From Choristocarpus tenellus KU-1152 (lineage: Eukaryota > Phaeophyceae), in contig CAXNAD020000418.1 of assembly GCA_964200185.2 (NCBI GenBank), forward strand, positions 1 to 20,076: 20,076 bases of DNA. The letters run 5' to 3'. The notes beneath the pieces were generated by a model. The model worked only from the letters and a program-made list of their open reading frames with translations, searched no databases and was not told the origin of the DNA. The position numbers and the translations under genes are program-made. Below are positions 1 to 8,086 of the stretch, piece by piece (within the stretch, counting starts at the first letter, position 1; every line of letters begins with the position of its first letter).

Positions 1-97
1 CCATCCTGCCTAGGCCACGCCAATGAAGTTTTGCCCCCTACCTTTCTTGACATAAGCCCCCCTCCCCCCCCCCCTGGTCCTACTCACACACGATGGT

Positions 98-325
98 ATG
101 GCTTCTTGGTTGATGCAGCCCATGAAGGGAGGGATGAGGAAGACATGTGACCACCTAACACAACCTGTGGGTCGTAGCGCACCATACCCCTTGATGGCTA
201 GCACAAGCAATCTGGAATCTAGACGCAGACGCCTGGCTAGGTGGGCTGCAGACCCCAGAGCATGCAAGAGGGAGCTTTCAGTGTGGTCGAAAGCCGTGGA
301 AGCTGCTCGGAGGGACCTTGCTGAG
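98..325 (+). CDS. Exon 1 of the five-exon model (start uncertain)
   Basis: The frame runs 76 codons from ATG 98 to a good donor, GAG followed by GTAGGT at 326, leaving phase 0. A second in-frame ATG at 194 (protein MASTSNLESRRRR) sits where the composition becomes more gene-like and could be the real start. The later part is rich in Arg, Ala, Glu and Trp (LARWAADPRACKREL, then KAVEAARRDLAE) and looks like amphipathic helix. The frame continues open past the donor to 424, so an unspliced end is possible. No polypyrimidine acceptor is obvious just upstream, where there is a long C-run at 57-74. Confidence 0.45.
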
Positions 326-3300
326 GTAGGTCGCACAGTCGGAGGTGATACGCAAGACATACTTGCTGCTAGGGGTATTGATGTCAGTACCTACCAGATG
401 GTGTTATTAGTGGCTGTATTATGAATAGGAGACCGTTCTTTATGGTGAATTTGGAGGTATTTGGAGTCAAAGGTGGTCGTCACTGTGTGGCAACCACGCT
501 ATTGTTGTCATTGAGGGATTCGAAATAGAGGCAGGGGAGAGGTGATTGGTAGAGTGTGTGAGTGTGTCGGGGGTGAGGGGTGCTCAGGTTTTGTCCTCTC
601 TAGACAGATAAGTTTCCTCGCATGTTTTTCTACGCTTCTGTACCTCTTGAGAACATTGTGATGCTGGTAATTGCTTTGTATGGGTGAGACCTGAAAGGTT
701 TTTATAAGATCCAGTGGTTTGCAAAACATTAGGAGTTAGTGCCACTTTTGTGATGCTGTCTTTTGCAGGACCATCTTTTCGTGTGGTAGAGTTTCTGGAA
801 TGAATAGGCTAAGAACACTACCTGGGGTGCAGGTGTTCTTAGCGCTGTTTTTTTAAGTGTAGTTACTGTTTATATCACTTATATTCCTTGTTTCCTGATC
901 TACATACCCCTCAGCACATGCCTACAATATCCCAAATCATCTCTCCCTTACATTCCTTTTTTCCTGATTTCCACACCCCTCAGCATCCACCTATAATCTC
1001 CCAAATCATCTCTCCCCTGACTTGTTTGTGTTGATGCTCTTTGAATGTAATCACTCCAGAGTTCCTATGAGAGTATTCCACTTGACAAATAATGTGTGTC
1101 ACTAGGACTGTACGTAGCTGCATGTTACAATATATTGCCAGCCCTTCTACTATACCGTTTAGTCCAAACAGGTAAGGATCACAGCACTTCTCCAAATCCC
1201 CTGCCCCTGTGCCCCCCCATTATTGTGTGCAATCCTAATGTTGAGTAGTGCCAGTCATGTTTCCTCTATAACTCCCTCTATAACTTCCAATTAAACTCAT
1301 GAAAAATGAATCCCCTTAGGTGGAAAGGGCAGATACTAAACGAGAGAGCTGGTACCTAACTCTCCGTGCTCATCTCATGGCAAAAAGAGGGGCATACCAA
1401 TCCTTGGGGTATCCCCCCAGTAACTCTTCACTTCTGTCTGGGGGCAATAGCGAATGCCCCTGTAGCAGTCGTTCACTGGGTTGCAACTCTTCATATCAAG
1501 ACAGATATTGCAGGCTAGGGGGAATAGACCCGTGTCACAGCGGAGAGGGAGTAAAGGAAGGCTTTGGCTTTTGTGATGATGTAGAGCTGGGGTGGCTGGA
1601 GAAGAGGGCGATGAAGGAGGCTGGTCTTGCAGTGGAGCGGTTATCAGAGGGTTTGTGCGGAGGGTGGGAAGAGGAGGAAGAGGAAGGAGTCCCATGCAGA
1701 TTTGATATGGAGAAGGTGAGTTTGTTAGGGTGAGGCTGTGTGGAGGGCCTCTTTGCAGCTGTTCTTCACCTTGAATCTTTCCTCTTGGATTTTTTTGTTT
1801 AGGAGACGAGGGATTTTTGTAAGTGGTTCTCTTTCTCAATTGTTGAATTGCCTTTCCACCCTCTTGCAGCCTTGGGTGAGGTCACGCCTATATTTGTATA
1901 CGTGGTATCCATTTCACCCATGCTCTGTGCATCATAATCTAAATGTTTACTCCTGCGATGTGCCTGCATATGTCGGTTTGGGAACTTTCCTTGGGAAGAT
2001 TCTTGGGGTACTGGCCGAGCGCAGCGAGCAAGCAAGCATTGCTCAGATTGACAACAGCTACCTTCAAGCAGCCTTGAAAGAATCCGCCGACCAGAGGGCT
2101 GATTGTGAGGAGGTCAAGCAAGTCAATAATGGGTGCATGGGAGTGGGGGATGCAGGAGAGGCGGGGGTGGATTCAGGAACAGGGGAAACTTCTTTGGCGT
2201 CAGGCTTGGTCCTCGAGTCCAGACGATGTGCTCGATCTTGTTGCAGCCATGGTTCAGGATTTTCCTCCCCACATCCGGAGGATGAGAAATTGCTGTGTCG
2301 GTGGGATGAGATTGTGAAGGCGGTGGAGGTATTTAGTTCGGTGAATGAGCAGGAAGGAGAGCAAAGGGAGGTTTTGGGAGGTGAGGTTGGCGTTGGAGAT
2401 TTTTCAACTTAGTCCTTTTTTGGTCCTGACAAGGTCAGTGGATGAGTCTGTGCCGCTGGTGTCTATTTTCATGAGTCTGTTGCATACAGTTTCCAAACAA
2501 TTTTTTTTATAATGTCTAATAGTTGACTGTCGATTGGTGAATTGAGAAGCAGTGCTGCAAAAGGCCAAGGTCAGGATAGGTCTGTAGCAGGGTTTCAAGT
2601 GGGGGAGGCGAATTGGAGGACTGAGAGTGAGTAGTTTTCTGGTTGATTGTAGTGTTCTACATTCATGTCCCCTGGCACATGGGATTATCTCAGTTTGGCT
2701 ATTTTTGGGGAGAGGGGGAGGAGAAACTTGAAGGGGTGAATCTCTGGGTGGTTTCGTGGGGTTGAATGTTGTCCATGGCATTTCTGATGGGACAAGGCAG
2801 AGAAAGGGAAACTGACTAGTCAGGTAATTATGAGCAAACTTGCATTTTGTAGGAGGTATATGCTTCATGGGTATTTCACATGGAAGGGGGTGATTGTGAA
2901 GGAGGCAAGCGTACAATACTATGTGTCCATTATGTAGTCATACAGTGGTGGCCACAATTGCTGATGAAAAGTGCATTGCAAGGGGTGAATATGACCTGAT
3001 CAGCTGTCTAATTTATTTTGTGGGCTAAGCCATGTTATAATAGCTGCAGAAATGTCATTTATCTGTCTAATATTCTTGATAGCTATGGAGTAGGGCTCGA
3101 AAGTTACACTCACCTCTTGGAATGATTGGGAGCAAATTTGAAATTCCAAGTGGCTCTGCCATGACTGGTCAGCCCTTTTCATCATCTTCCTCTCATCATC
3201 CCCATAGAACACCAGTAGCATTTTAAACAAGGGGGGTTGAGGGTTGGTGGGCAACACAGTGTTATAGGGGAAGAAACTTTGCAGTGTATGGTAGTGTAAT

Positions 3301-5257
3301 ACTCATAGTACGTGGTATGTGATAAGCCTTGCACCACCCTGCTTCTCCAGCAAGTATATTTTTGCTGGGTACAAAAGTGCTGACTTCCCATCAAGCTGAC
3401 ACAATTTCATTCAGGCTTTAACTCAGAGTGGAAGTATCTTAGAGGGTACGAGTTTTGCCCCTTTTGTCCATTTGGAGCTTGATTTCCCACGAGTTTTTTA
3501 TGACAATTTATCTACTCCGAAATGTTTTGGAGTAGCTAAAATGTATACGTTATGAAATAGTGTGTCCGGTACAAGGATATTGATATTCCCTAACATACAC
3601 GATAACCAAAATTACATCAAAATCAACATTGGATTTTGGCCCCTGAACGGACGCGGCTCTACCCTCTAAGATACTTTGACTGTCACCCTCATTTATAGGC
3701 TACTGAATAATCACCCCATAACCCTACGCCATTGTTATTTTGTCTCCTAAAACATGCTGTTTTTATTTGTAGGAGTCGACACAGGCAATGAACCTCTTGC
3801 TCCTCCAGGTTGTGAGCCCCTGCCAACCATGAGGGTCCCCTACCTATCCTGGTCGAAACAAGACTCCTTCAGGGGATGCTTCTATCGTTATATGCCAAGT
3901 CTCAGGCATGATGGTCATTTCCACCACCACAAGAGTAGCCAAGGCACCAATATCACCAATGGAAGCAGCGGAACCAGGGGAACCAATGAACTCAAAGGGA
4001 GGATGCAGTGGTTTTTTAATGGACTGCCAGCGCTGGCATCTAATATGCAAGAAGTGAGTGGACCAACAAGTTGTTCTGTGACCAAGGGCTAGGACTTTGG
4101 TGCAGGCTTTCATGTTGAGGGCTAGGTTAAAAGGAATAGAGTTTGGTTGACCATTGGCTCAAAATATCTTGGGGGGGGGGGGAGTCTACACCAGGGTGTC
4201 CATTTCAGCATGACCAGGAGAAGTGCACATATATTATCCATCCGACGCATGCAACCAAACTCACCCAAAAATCGCGACATTGAAAAATTGGCCCCGAATG
4301 GACAGCTGCCACACCCCCCCCCCCCCCCCCCCCCCCCCCCCCNNNNNNNNNNACAGCTGCCACCCCCCCCACCCCCCCTAGATACTTTGAGCCATTGGGA
4401 GTAAGTAAGGGTTGGGAATTGCGGCAATGCTTTGTACCACATGCCAACAACAGCAGGCTTGTAGTGCTGTGCAATGATTACGATATCAATTTGATAGTGA
4501 ATGCCAATGGGTGATTGGAAAGTTGTGGTTTTTGCCTGTGCTATTTTTGCGGTTTTGTGATGTGTGCCTCATATCTCTGCACTGTGATATTTGACATGAA
4601 CATTATTCTTGTGGAGCTCCCTAAGAGGTTAAATTGGAATGCCCTCAGGATTCCTGTCTGTACAATGTGTAGAATGGTGCCAACTGCATTGATCTATAGA
4701 ATGGGGGACAATAAAATCTTGACATCTGGTTGAGGAGGGGTCTGTCTGGCCACATTTTTGTCTAGAAGATGTCTCAGGTTCAATGGACTTAACCTCTGGC
4801 TATAGGGAATTCACCCTAACCTTTACCCTGATGGAGGGTGTACAATTTTGGTCAATCTGGCCTATAGGCTATTCTATATTATGTGTATTATTTTGTGGTT
4901 GGCATCCATCTTGGCTTGACAAGAACCTGGTCAAGGTATGCAAGTGTTCAGTGCCTCTTCTCACTCCACGATACCACTCTCTCCCCAATGACCGACCACA
5001 CTCAATCTCCTTTCCCATGCCCGCTTGATATCATGCAAAACTCTCATCAGGAGCAGCAACAGCACGAGAAAATCACAGGAAAGATCAACAATTTGATCCA
5101 CCAGGTACGATCACGGAAAAGCTTGCTGGATGACAACCAGCGTGTTCTTGTAGAGGCGCGGTGCAAGGCAGAAGAGTCAGCAGCACAAGTGTTGTTGGCA
5201 GAGGCGGCAATGTTTAGAGCTGCAAGGATGCACCAACGACAAGCGGATGGATTTTGA
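98..5257 (+). CDS. Five-exon gene model, unknown protein of about 540 residues
   Basis: I do not recognise this protein. The model joins 98-325, 1320-1715, 1870-2380, 3773-4053 and 5051-5257. Every intron begins GT and ends AG, and the phases agree: 0 after exon 1, 0 after exon 2, 1 after exon 3 (the codon is completed by GA at 3773) and 0 after exon 4. The final exon ends at TGA 5255-5257. Seen: a basic N-terminus, an acidic stretch in exon 2, a helical then Cys/Ser-rich exon 3, a His-rich and Ser/Gly/Asn-rich exon 4, and a charged helical C-terminus. A structural or scaffold role is possible but unproven. The true start could be ATG 98, ATG 194 or an exon left of the window. Introns 3 and 4 carry short transposon-like elements. 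The model is inferred from signals only. Confidence 0.45.
809..842. other. Perfect 10-bp stem-loop
   Basis: The arm CTAAGAACAC (809-818) is exactly complementary to GTGTTCTTAG (833-842), with a 14-base loop. It lies inside predicted intron 1. The stem is too short for a typical microRNA precursor and no poly-T run follows it directly; several Ts lie a few bases downstream at 848-854. Function is unknown. Confidence 0.5.
878..1017. repeat. 69-bp direct tandem repeat, two imperfect copies
   Basis: Copy 1 (878-946) and copy 2 (947-about 1015) share TTCCTGAT, then ACCCCTCAGCA, then CCCAAATCATCTCTCCC at a constant spacing of 69 bases. The unit is pyrimidine-rich. A handful of substitutions separate the copies, so this is an older local duplication inside predicted intron 1. 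Confidence 0.7.
1320..1715 (+). CDS. Exon 2 of the five-exon model
   Basis: The exon is 132 codons with phase 0 at both ends. The acceptor is AATCCCCTTAG before 1320 and the donor is AAG followed by GTGAGTTTG at 1716, the strongest splice donor in the window. The second half reads like a soluble protein: GEGVKEGFGFCDDVELGW, then LEKRAMKEAGLAVERLSEGL, then a run of six Glu residues and CRFDMEK at the end. The first half is Ser/Asn/Gly/Cys-rich and less convincing, so the true 5' edge may lie further right; CAG acceptors before 1514 and 1541 would change the phase. A 154-codon frame on the opposite strand is Pro/Leu/Ser-rich and looks like its shadow. Confidence 0.45.
1716..1869 (+). other. Predicted intron 2, with alternative internal splicing
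   Basis: The stretch starts GTGAGT and ends in a pyrimidine tract plus CAG (CCACCCTCTTGCAG). Inside it are two other acceptors (CTCTTTGCAG ending 1758; TTTTTTTGTTTAG ending 1802) and a strong donor GTAAGT at 1819. This permits an optional 20-codon, phase-0 exon at 1759-1818, or retention of the 51-nt piece 1819-1869, which keeps frame because 51 is a multiple of three. Sequence alone does not decide between them. Confidence 0.35.
1870..2380 (+). CDS. Exon 3 of the five-exon model
   Basis: The exon is 511 nt, phase 0 in and phase 1 out, lying in a frame open from 1738 to 2412. The acceptor at 1868-1869 has a good pyrimidine tract, and the donor is GGGAG followed by GTGAGG at 2381. The protein has an aromatic start (LYLYTWYPFHPCSVHH), a helical charged section (LGVLAERSEQASIAQIDN, then LQAALKESADQRADCEEVKQ), a Gly/Ser/Cys-rich section with RRCARSCCSHGSG, and an acidic end (WDEIVKAVEVFSSVNEQEGE). 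A different frame across 2105-2317 also gives a protein-like reading, so the exon may be shorter or phased differently than drawn. Confidence 0.4.
2381..3772 (+). other. Predicted intron 3
   Basis: It starts GTGAGGTTGG and ends TTTTTATTTGTAG. Its 3' part carries the terminal-inverted-repeat element at 3428-3680. A reverse-strand frame of 170 codons (2404-2916) covers its 5' part, but its composition (Pro, Ser, Thr, Cys, His) and lack of supporting signals suggest chance. I see nothing else. Confidence 0.35.
3428..3680 (+). mobile_element. MITE-like terminal-inverted-repeat element, copy 1
   Basis: A perfect 17-bp inverted repeat bounds it: AAGTATCTTAGAGGGTA at 3432-3448 and its complement at 3660-3676. 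The inverted similarity probably extends to 3428 and 3680 (GT..AAG against CTT..GAC). It is about 250 bp with no coding capacity. The centre holds a hairpin, CTACTCC pairing with GGAGTAG (about 3512-3535). The right arm has a segment shared with the other two copies (CCAAAATTACAT, then CATTGGATTTTGGCCCC, then GGACGCGGCTCTACC). No clear target-site duplication is visible. This fits a non-autonomous DNA transposon; the superfamily is not determined. Confidence 0.75.
3773..4053 (+). CDS. Exon 4 of the five-exon model
   Basis: The exon is 281 nt, phase 1 in and phase 0 out. The acceptor TTTTTATTTGTAG is strong and the donor is GAA followed by GTGAGTGG at 4054. Only one forward frame is open throughout; the others stop early. 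The protein begins VDTGNEPLAPPGCEPLP, then an aromatic/basic piece (VPYLSWSKQDSFRGCFYRY), a His cluster (HDGHFHHHK), an Asn/Gly/Ser/Thr low-complexity run, and MQWFFNGLPALASNMQE. The exon lies between two same-orientation copies of the short transposon-like element, one in each neighbouring intron. No family is recognised. Confidence 0.5.
4158..4391 (+). mobile_element. MITE-like element copy 2, with apparent 7-bp target duplication
   Basis: The ends CTCAAAATATCTT (4158-4170) and AGATACTTTGAG (4380-4391) are inverted repeats with one mismatch. The direct repeat CCATTGG flanks it on both sides (4151-4157 and 4392-4398), as expected of a target-site duplication. The interior matches copy 1: ACATTG, then TTGGCCCC, GAATGGAC and AGCTGCC line up with the right arm of copy 1 in the same orientation. 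Inside the termini are a G12 run on the left and long C runs on the right, where copies 1 and 3 have GAGGGTA. The right C run is interrupted by the N gap. Confidence 0.7.
4343..4352. other. Assembly gap (10 N), probably a false gap in a C homopolymer
   Basis: The 11-mer ACAGCTGCCAC occurs just left of the gap (4302-4312) and again immediately right of it (4353-4363), each followed by a C run. The simplest reading is that two contig ends overlap here and the gap duplicates the same locus. Confidence 0.75.
5051..5257 (+). CDS. Exon 5 (terminal) of the five-exon model, coiled-coil-like C-terminus
   Basis: The exon is 68 codons plus TGA, entered in phase 0 after the acceptor CTCTCATCAG. The protein is almost wholly charged helix with Leu, Ile and Val spaced as in a coiled coil: EQQQHEKITGKINNLIHQV, then SRKSLLDDNQRVLVEARCKA, then EESAAQVLLAEAAMFRAARM. 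The base composition is more GC-rich and regular than the flanks, which supports coding. The open frame extends upstream to 4883, but that part lacks gene-like composition. No polyadenylation signal is recognised downstream. Confidence 0.55.
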   Translation, partial: EQQQHEKITGKINNLIHQVRSRKSLLDDNQRVLVEARCKAEESAAQVLLAEAAMFRAARMHQRQADGF

Positions 5258-6221
5258 ACAATATGTGACTAGGAAGGGTATGTGGCGAGGGGAAGGGGGA
5301 GGAGGAGTACTGAGCTTTTCCCCTGTGGCCTGTAGCAGTGATAGATCTGTGTAGCTTGGTTCTTGTGCGAGTGGATTGGACTACCCTGATGCTGTGAGGT
5401 TTGATCCCTGTTCAACTTGTCATATACTGGTTGCGTATGGGGGTGGTGAGATTTGATTAGTGTTCTCATGCCTATCATTGCCTTTTTTGTTGCACCTGCA
5501 CAACAACGGCGGGGAAACAGGGATAGGCTTGCCTGTGTTCTCCAATGCACAAATCTGCTCCAACTATGGACCATATTGAAGGTGCAATTGACCATAGGTT
5601 AGCCATGGCTTGTAGTTTTGGTGTCTTATGCTTATTATCATTTTGGTTTGTGGTTGTGATTATCATCCTAGGAGAGTTTCGGCTGGTGTGACCCTCCACA
5701 CACAGCCTATGGTAATTTACAGACTCCCCATCAAGTATCGAATACATATTTTGCACTTGGTGAGAGGGGCTTTTGAGTACAGGTAGGTGGTAGGTAGGTG
5801 TTGTTTGTCATATGTGCATGGTTAGGGTGATATTTGACTGCTTTGTTGCACCTTTGTTCTCCCACACTATTGTCTTGTTGTAACGCTGGAGGATTTGCAA
5901 ACATAAGGGAAGTATTGCAGTGTGTGATATCGATTGTGTTAATGTATGTACTAGCAGTATATACTAGATATTATTGTGTTGGAAACCTGCCAATAGAAGT
6001 GCACGGGGAAAAAAACACACTGGAACACATGTACCAGAAACACACACATTCAGGACTTGCATCAACCCTTCCTGAGGAGGGGTACCATAGCTACACACAA
6101 TTGTATTTTCTGAGATGGCAAGCAGTTTACTGCCTTCTAACCTGACTCTGCAGCTGTCACCCACTAAGTGACTGTCATGAGTTTCCATACGCATTTCTTT
6201 TTTATGACTCTTATAGTACGG
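5258..6221. other. Sparse region after the first gene
   Basis: I see no supported gene. A forward frame at 5834-6145 (103 codons) and reverse frames at 5269-5595 and 5475-5756 lack convincing splice sites, domain signals or composition. Confidence 0.4.
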
Positions 6222-6326
6222 TGTTGGGACACATTCACACAACAATGTTGGGACACATTCACACAACAATGTTGGGACACATTCACACAACAATGTTGGG
6301 ACACATTCACACAACAATGTTGGGAC
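6222..6326. repeat. 24-bp minisatellite, four copies plus a 9-bp partial
   Basis: The unit TGTTGGGACACATTCACACA followed by ACAA repeats exactly at 6222, 6246, 6270 and 6294, with a partial TGTTGGGAC at 6318-6326. The copies are identical, so the array is young or still changing length. Because 24 is a multiple of three, the array is open in frames on both strands, giving an eight-residue repeat (CWDTFTQQ on +, LCECVPTL on -). I read these as by-products rather than proteins. Confidence 0.95.
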
Positions 6327-7224
6327 CTCATGCTATGCTCAGTGGTATGTTAAGCAAGAAGTGACCTTGCTATCTTGTTTACAGCATTGAGCACTATTGC
6401 AACAATGATGTTCAAGTATCAATCAAATGGATGTGTGAGTGTTAAGATACACCTTACAGATGGCTGGTCAAACACACTTTTTGGGGTTGAAGAGCAAAAC
6501 TAATACACATTCATATATTTTTCATTGCTGAGGATGAGTTTCATGTACAAACTGAGAGTCCTTCAAAGCAAGTGTGCTACACAGTATCCTGGTAGTCAAT
6601 CTTGGATAGTGAGAAGACTTTTTGGGGTTTTTTTCTGCATCTCCCCCCAGCTTAGGATTCAGTGACGGATTAATTGAGGAAACTAGTAAGTAAGTCAAAG
6701 TATCTTGGAAGGTAGAGCCGCGTCCATTTGGGGGCGAAAATCCAATGTTACGACTTTTATGTAATTTTGGCTATCGTATTTGCTGGGAAGTGTCAAAATC
6801 CTTGTTCAGGGCAAATACATGATACCTACTCTGAAACATTTCGGCATAGGAAAACCGCAGGAAAAAAACGTGCGAAGCGAAGCCCCAAACGGATAAACAG
6901 GGCAAAAATGGTACCCTCCTGACACCTCACGAATTGAGCTGGCTATATAGATCATAACTGATACTTTCACTCAAGTATTAGCTATTGTCAGAGTAAAAAG
7001 TAATCTGTTGTTTTAGAACACACTCCTATCTGATTCTGTGATACAGCTTGAATTCTTAGCACTCATGAAGACTAATATGGTCTGTCTTGTACCCAGGATG
7101 GATAGTATGCACTAACGGAGTATGTGCTATAATGGTATGGGTTGAGACTGGCCTACCCTTTGTAAGGATTAAAGCGTTGATAAGAAGCTTTTGTGTCTGC
7201 ACATAAAACAAGGTTTCACAACAG
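6327..7224. other. Sparse region containing the inverted element
   Basis: Apart from the element at 6694-6923 I see no gene here. The forward frame at 6728-6922 is simply the interior of that element. Confidence 0.4.
6694..6923 (-). mobile_element. MITE-like element copy 3, inverted
   Basis: Its left end (GTCAAAGTATCTT, then GGTAGAGCCGCGTCC) is the reverse complement of the right arm of copy 1. Its right part (GAAACATTTCGG, GGCAAAAATGGTACCCTC) is the reverse complement of the left arm of copy 1. The right terminal repeat has lost about 10 bases, reading CCCTCCTGAC where AAGATACTT would be expected. No target duplication is visible. The element is about 230 bp, non-coding, and opposite in orientation to copies 1 and 2. 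Confidence 0.75.
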
Positions 7225-8086
7225 GTAACTTTGTCAAAGGAACAGGTAGAGCTCCTTACCTCAGAACACATGACCAAAGATGTGCACACGATGAGTGTGA
7301 CGATTACACTTCTTTGGGGTTCATCACTAATGGTAATAGATTTGCGTGTTGTGCTATTTAGATTTCTAAAATCCATCTTGTGTAGAGTATGACATGCTCC
7401 TGTACATTACCAGGACTGCTGTTGGCTAATGAACACTGACATACTGTTATTTTAACAACAAAATTATTGTATTTTTGAGGTTCATCACCCTCCAGTTCCT
7501 CCAGCGATTATTTGTCCGAAATTTCAGACTTGGTGTTGAGGTTGGAGCTAATATTCCTGGTGTTCGTCACAAATACGACAGCTCTGTTACTGAAATCTTA
7601 GGCACTCTCATTGAATTGATCATTGGATTGAAAGGTCTAGAGTTAGCAGTAGAGGTGTGTATGCAAACCTGGGCAGTGGGTCAGGCAGGCCCTGACCTGA
7701 TAAGGTGGATTCTTTCCTCATTATTACACCCCTTTTATAGTGCTACCCTAGTGTTACACAGCTGTACCAACTGTTTGCCGTATAGGAAGGGCTTTGTTAA
7801 ATGCAATATAGACTATTGTTGTGCTTGTCGGTGTTGTTGTGTATTCTTTCTCCCCCCTATCACCAAACAATTATTTATAAAACCTTACGAGCATCAAGCA
7901 ATACTTAGAGCACGTAAGTCTATACCTCTACTACTAATGTAGTATATACAACTACAAGAAATTACTACTACTACAAAATTCAAGTTTTACACGAACGCTG
8001 CATTGCAAACAGGAGAATGCCCTGCAATCAACACATACACGTTTTCTTTGCAGTTGAAATTACACCATTTTGAGGGAGTATTCTGA
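7225..8086 (+). CDS. Tentative three-exon gene, partial, unknown
   Basis: This is a weak model joining 7225-7332, 7496-7654 and 8054-8086, all in phase 0. Acceptors are CACAACAG, ATCACCCTCCAG and the strong TTTTCTTTGCAG; donors are ATG followed by GTAATAG and GAG followed by GTGTGT. The best part is the middle exon (FLQRLFVRNFRLGVEVG, RHKYDSSVTEILGTLIELII). The first exon reads VTLSKEQVELLTSEHMTKDV and then a hydrophobic stretch. The last gives LKLHHFEGVF and a stop. No start codon or family is identified. A reverse frame of 106 codons at 7056-7376 competes with the first exon, and the middle frame stays open to 7942. Confidence 0.25.
7496..7654 (+). CDS. Candidate internal exon
   Basis: These 53 codons lie between CACCCTCCAG and GAG followed by GTGTGTATG, phase 0 at both ends. 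The residues alternate basic, acidic and hydrophobic as in a folded helical protein (VGANIPGVRHKYDSSVTEIL, GTLIELIIGLKGLELAVE). It is the best-looking exon between 5.3 and 10 kb. No family is recognised. Confidence 0.35.

Larger units (their letters stand above)
326..1319 (+). other. Predicted intron 1
   Basis: The stretch begins GTAGGT and ends TCCCCTTAG. I see no convincing exon inside it. It holds a 69-bp two-copy direct repeat (878-1017) and a perfect 10-bp hairpin (809-842), reported separately. Reverse-strand frames at 508-729 and 980-1195 show no splice or family support and look like chance. Confidence 0.35.
4054..5050 (+). other. Predicted intron 4, contains an element and the assembly gap
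   Basis: It starts GTGAGTGG and ends AACTCTCATCAG. It contains element copy 2 (4158-4391) with G and C homopolymers and the N gap. A possible extra exon at about 4807-4935 (acceptor GGCTATAG, donor AAG followed by GTATGC) was considered, but its phase does not fit the flanking exons. Nothing else is seen. Confidence 0.4.

Noticed and set aside
1-75. C-run and TTTTGCCCC near the window start as another element copy
   Set aside because: Resembles the left arm of copy 1 only over about 12 bases and lacks the TCAAAGTATCT terminus.
10-360. Reverse-strand open frame of 116 codons at the left edge
   Set aside because: Opposite strand of exon 1, which has a strong donor and more gene-like residues.
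1375-1839. Reverse-strand open frame of 154 codons
   Set aside because: Mostly the complement of the better-supported exon 2; low-complexity Pro/Leu/Ser composition.
2404-2916. Reverse-strand open frame of 170 codons
   Set aside because: Pro/Ser/Thr/Cys-rich with no motif, inside a predicted intron, and no splice or family support; consistent with chance in a stop-poor purine-rich plus strand.
4122-4474. Gly-rich or Pro-rich frames around the gap
   Set aside because: They are translations of G and C homopolymers and of N bases.
4807-4935. Possible extra exon between exons 4 and 5
   Set aside because: Splice signals exist, but its incoming phase does not match the phase-0 end of exon 4.
6168-6353. 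Forward frame with eight-residue repeat
   Set aside because: Produced by the 24-bp minisatellite; the reverse strand is open for the same reason.
6728-6922. Forward frame of 64 codons
   Set aside because: Lies wholly inside element copy 3, which is non-coding in the other copies.
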